Assembly: GCA_902795955.1 (NCBI GenBank)
Contig: CADBNJ010000207.1
Location: forward strand, 1 to 7,712
Direction of reading: 5' to 3'
Length of the DNA stretch: 7,712 nt
Source: Oscillospiraceae bacterium
Lineage (GTDB): Bacteria; Bacillota; Clostridia; Saccharofermentanales; Saccharofermentanaceae
Made by a program: the position numbers and the translations under genes. The notes under the pieces are model-generated. The model saw nothing but the letters and a program-made list of their open reading frames with translations, had not been told where the DNA came from and made no database searches. Numbering within the stretch: position 1 is the first letter of the stretch; each line of letters opens with the position of its first letter. Shown here in pieces: positions 6,558 to 7,712 of the stretch.

Positions 6558-7712
6558 TTACACTCTTCTAGGCTTCGGATTCTTACGGTGTGACAGAACC
6601 CTGTGGACAATGATGACTATGACGATCAGGAACAAGGCTTCAAGAGCCGTGATGATCATAAACACTGTCAACAAGGCACTATAGGCTTTTTGAGCCGTCC
6701 TGTCAACCGGAACATATCTGATAAACATATTATCGACATCATCATATGAATAGAATCCCGCATTGCCGGCTTCATCGGACAGATAACAGACGAACCTGTC
6801 TTCGGCATCGCGGTATCCCGCATATTCCACTCCGCCGACCGTCTTGATATCCTCGCGGAAATCCTTGGGGATGACCACATCCTCCGGAACAGCCGTTCTT
6901 ATTAAGACGCTGCTCTTCTGCATTACGACAAGCTCACTGTTATAAGGGATAACCGTCTTAAGCTCATCGTTATACAGATACAGTCCGGGAGGATTCTCGC
7001 CGTCGTAAAGGTACAGCAGCACGCTCACAAAGCCGTCCCTGACATATGCGGGAACAGCGAAATCATTAACATTCCTGATCCTCTGGACAAATCCCTCAGG
7101 AGCTTCGAAGTCCTTGGGGAAATCGAGAAAGGTAAAGGAGTTGCCGATGCTGTCGGCAAACACCGCATTCTCCGGAACGTAACTCTCCTTGCGCGTCAGG
7201 CGGATGTGATATTCACTCTGCGTCACCTTATCCTGCGCCGTAACGATTACCGTCAGCATGTTATCACCGATCTGAAGATTGTTGTTGCCGTTTATGATGA
7301 CGCCTGCCCATAGATTCGAAGGTGTTGCCGTAACTCCTACATCGGTAACAGATCTCTCGACAGTTGCAGTATATTCCGTTATATCATTGCTGAATGACGG
7401 CGTTAACTCAGCCTCATTCAATCTGAGATCCACCAGCGAAGCATCATTGGAAACCTTGTTGCTTATGGTAACGCTTATCGAATTATCAACTGCAGTCGAT
7501 ACAGAGGCTCCCCCCGCAGCTATGAACTCACCCGGATCCTCGATCCAGAAGGGTATCTGTCCCGAAGCATCCTGCCTTATCCTGAATGAGATGGTGCAGA
7601 GCACCATGGACGTATCCGTGTTGAACGCGGACTGCGCACCTTCCGTCTGGCCTTCCTCATTGCCGGTCTCCTGGTAATACTGGTCGATAGCGGAAATGTT
7701 CACATAGCTCTC
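6558..7712 (-). CDS. Membrane-anchored surface protein with cohesin-like and cadherin-like segments (C-terminal part)
   Basis: The frame is open to the right edge, so the gene is cut at its 5' end. The GTG at 7703 is an internal Val codon, not a likely start. Numbering from the window edge gives 384 residues. Residues about 30-85 (MVLCTISFRI at 36-45, SISVTI at 78-83) resemble the end of a cohesin-type beta domain. Residues 91-175 are a clear cadherin-like beta-sandwich domain (ASLVDLRLNE, LTPSFSNDITEYTATV, GDNMLTVIVTAQDKVTQSEY, ending in IRLTRKE). Residues 199-260 and 282-337 form two related units. A membrane helix (about 344-370) and a basic tail HRKNPKPRRV end the protein, indicating a C-in orientation with the domains outside. 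No sortase motif or dockerin is seen. The role is unknown; adhesion or scaffold-like functions are family guesses. The GtrA gene follows after 26 bases. Confidence 0.82.
   Translation of the reverse strand, partial: ESYVNISAIDQYYQETGNEEGQTEGAQSAFNTDTSMVLCTISFRIRQDASGQIPFWIEDPGEFIAAGGASVSTAVDNSISVTISNKVSNDASLVDLRLNEAELTPSFSNDITEYTATVERSVTDVGVTATPSNLWAGVIINGNNNLQIGDNMLTVIVTAQDKVTQSEYHIRLTRKESYVPENAVFADSIGNSFTFLDFPKDFEAPEGFVQRIRNVNDFAVPAYVRDGFVSVLLYLYDGENPPGLYLYNDELKTVIPYNSELVVMQKSSVLIRTAVPEDVVIPKDFREDIKTVGGVEYAGYRDAEDRFVCYLSDEAGNAGFYSYDDVDNMFIRYVPVDRTAQKAYSALLTVFMIITALEALFLIVIVIIVHRVLSHRKNPKPRRV
6702..6869 (-). repeat. Juxtamembrane repeat unit 2 of the surface protein
   Basis: Residues 282-337 run from PKDF through VEYAGYRDAEDRFVCYLSDE to GFYSYDDVDNMFIRY, ending just before the membrane helix. 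This unit keeps the same order of motifs as unit 1 with a shorter N-terminal loop. Confidence 0.6.
6933..7118 (-). repeat. Juxtamembrane repeat unit 1 of the surface protein
   Basis: Residues 199-260 run from PKDF through AVPAYVRDGFVSVLLYLYDG to GLYLYNDELKTVIPY. They align by eye with unit 2 at 6702-6869, sharing PKDF, an A-x-Y strand, F-V followed by a YL-x-D-type strand, the G-(L/F)-Y-x-Y-(N/D)-D signature and a closing Tyr. The similarity is at protein level only; the DNA is diverged. Confidence 0.6.
7188..7442 (-). other. Cadherin-like beta-sandwich domain
   Basis: Residues about 91-175 of the partial surface protein carry the order of motifs of this family: an opening L-x-x-L-x-L strand (LVDLRL), then L-x-P-x-F-x-x-x-x-x-x-Y (LTPSFSNDITEY), a TATPSN-type strand, G-x-N (GDN), V-T-A-x-D, Y-x-I and a terminal L-T-R. 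Such domains occur in secreted or surface proteins of Gram-positive bacteria. Confidence 0.88.

Noticed and set aside
6082..6684. 200-residue open frame on the plus strand
   Set aside because: It lies antisense across the GtrA gene and the end of the surface-protein gene. The translation is rich in charged residues with no recognisable motif, and it crosses a gene boundary of the well-supported minus-strand genes.
7701..7703. GTG at 7703 as the start of the surface protein
   Set aside because: The frame continues upstream to the edge (Glu-Ser-Tyr-Val) and the protein begins inside a domain with no signal peptide, so the gene is cut by the window rather than starting here.

Overview
The window looks like a stretch of a Bacillota (Clostridia-type) chromosome. 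The evidence is a mid-range GC content by eye, strong GGAGG ribosome binding sites in very short gaps, a clostridial-looking threonine synthase, and a membrane-anchored surface protein with cohesin-like and cadherin-like segments of the kind common in gut and rumen Clostridia. The phylum-level guess is fair. Anything finer is weak.

All seven genes lie on the minus strand, so they are read from high to low coordinates. In transcription order: (1) the 3' part of a membrane-anchored surface protein with cohesin-like and cadherin-like segments (6558-7712, cut at the right edge); (2) a GtrA-family four-helix membrane protein (5992-6531); (3) FolC, folylpolyglutamate/dihydrofolate synthase (4596-5990); (4) an uncharacterised TPR-like protein with one membrane segment (3781-4611); (5) ThrC, threonine synthase (2270-3778); (6) a large GT-C-like membrane glycosyltransferase with an extracytoplasmic beta-rich insert (307-2268); (7) the 5' part of a class I SAM-dependent methyltransferase of the RsmC/YbxB type (1-302, cut at the left edge).

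Gaps between genes are 26, 1, -16 (overlap), 2, 1 and 4 bases. There is no non-coding stretch over 30 bases, and I see no internal promoter, terminator, riboswitch, RNA gene, mobile element or CRISPR array. The layout implies one polycistronic transcript and translational coupling. It mixes housekeeping metabolism (folate polyglutamylation, the last step of threonine synthesis, probably RNA methylation) with surface functions (anchored surface protein, GtrA, GT-C enzyme). The surface genes could work together in lipid-linked sugar transfer to an outer-surface acceptor, but that is inference.

The most distinctive features are three consecutive genes whose last codons (Ile-Gly-Gly-stop or Ile-Gly-stop) also form the ribosome binding site of the next gene, a two-unit repeat in the juxtamembrane region of the surface protein, and the insert between the first two helices of the GT-C protein. 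I found no clear novel defence, mobile or RNA-based system. Most of the window is ordinary conserved operon content.
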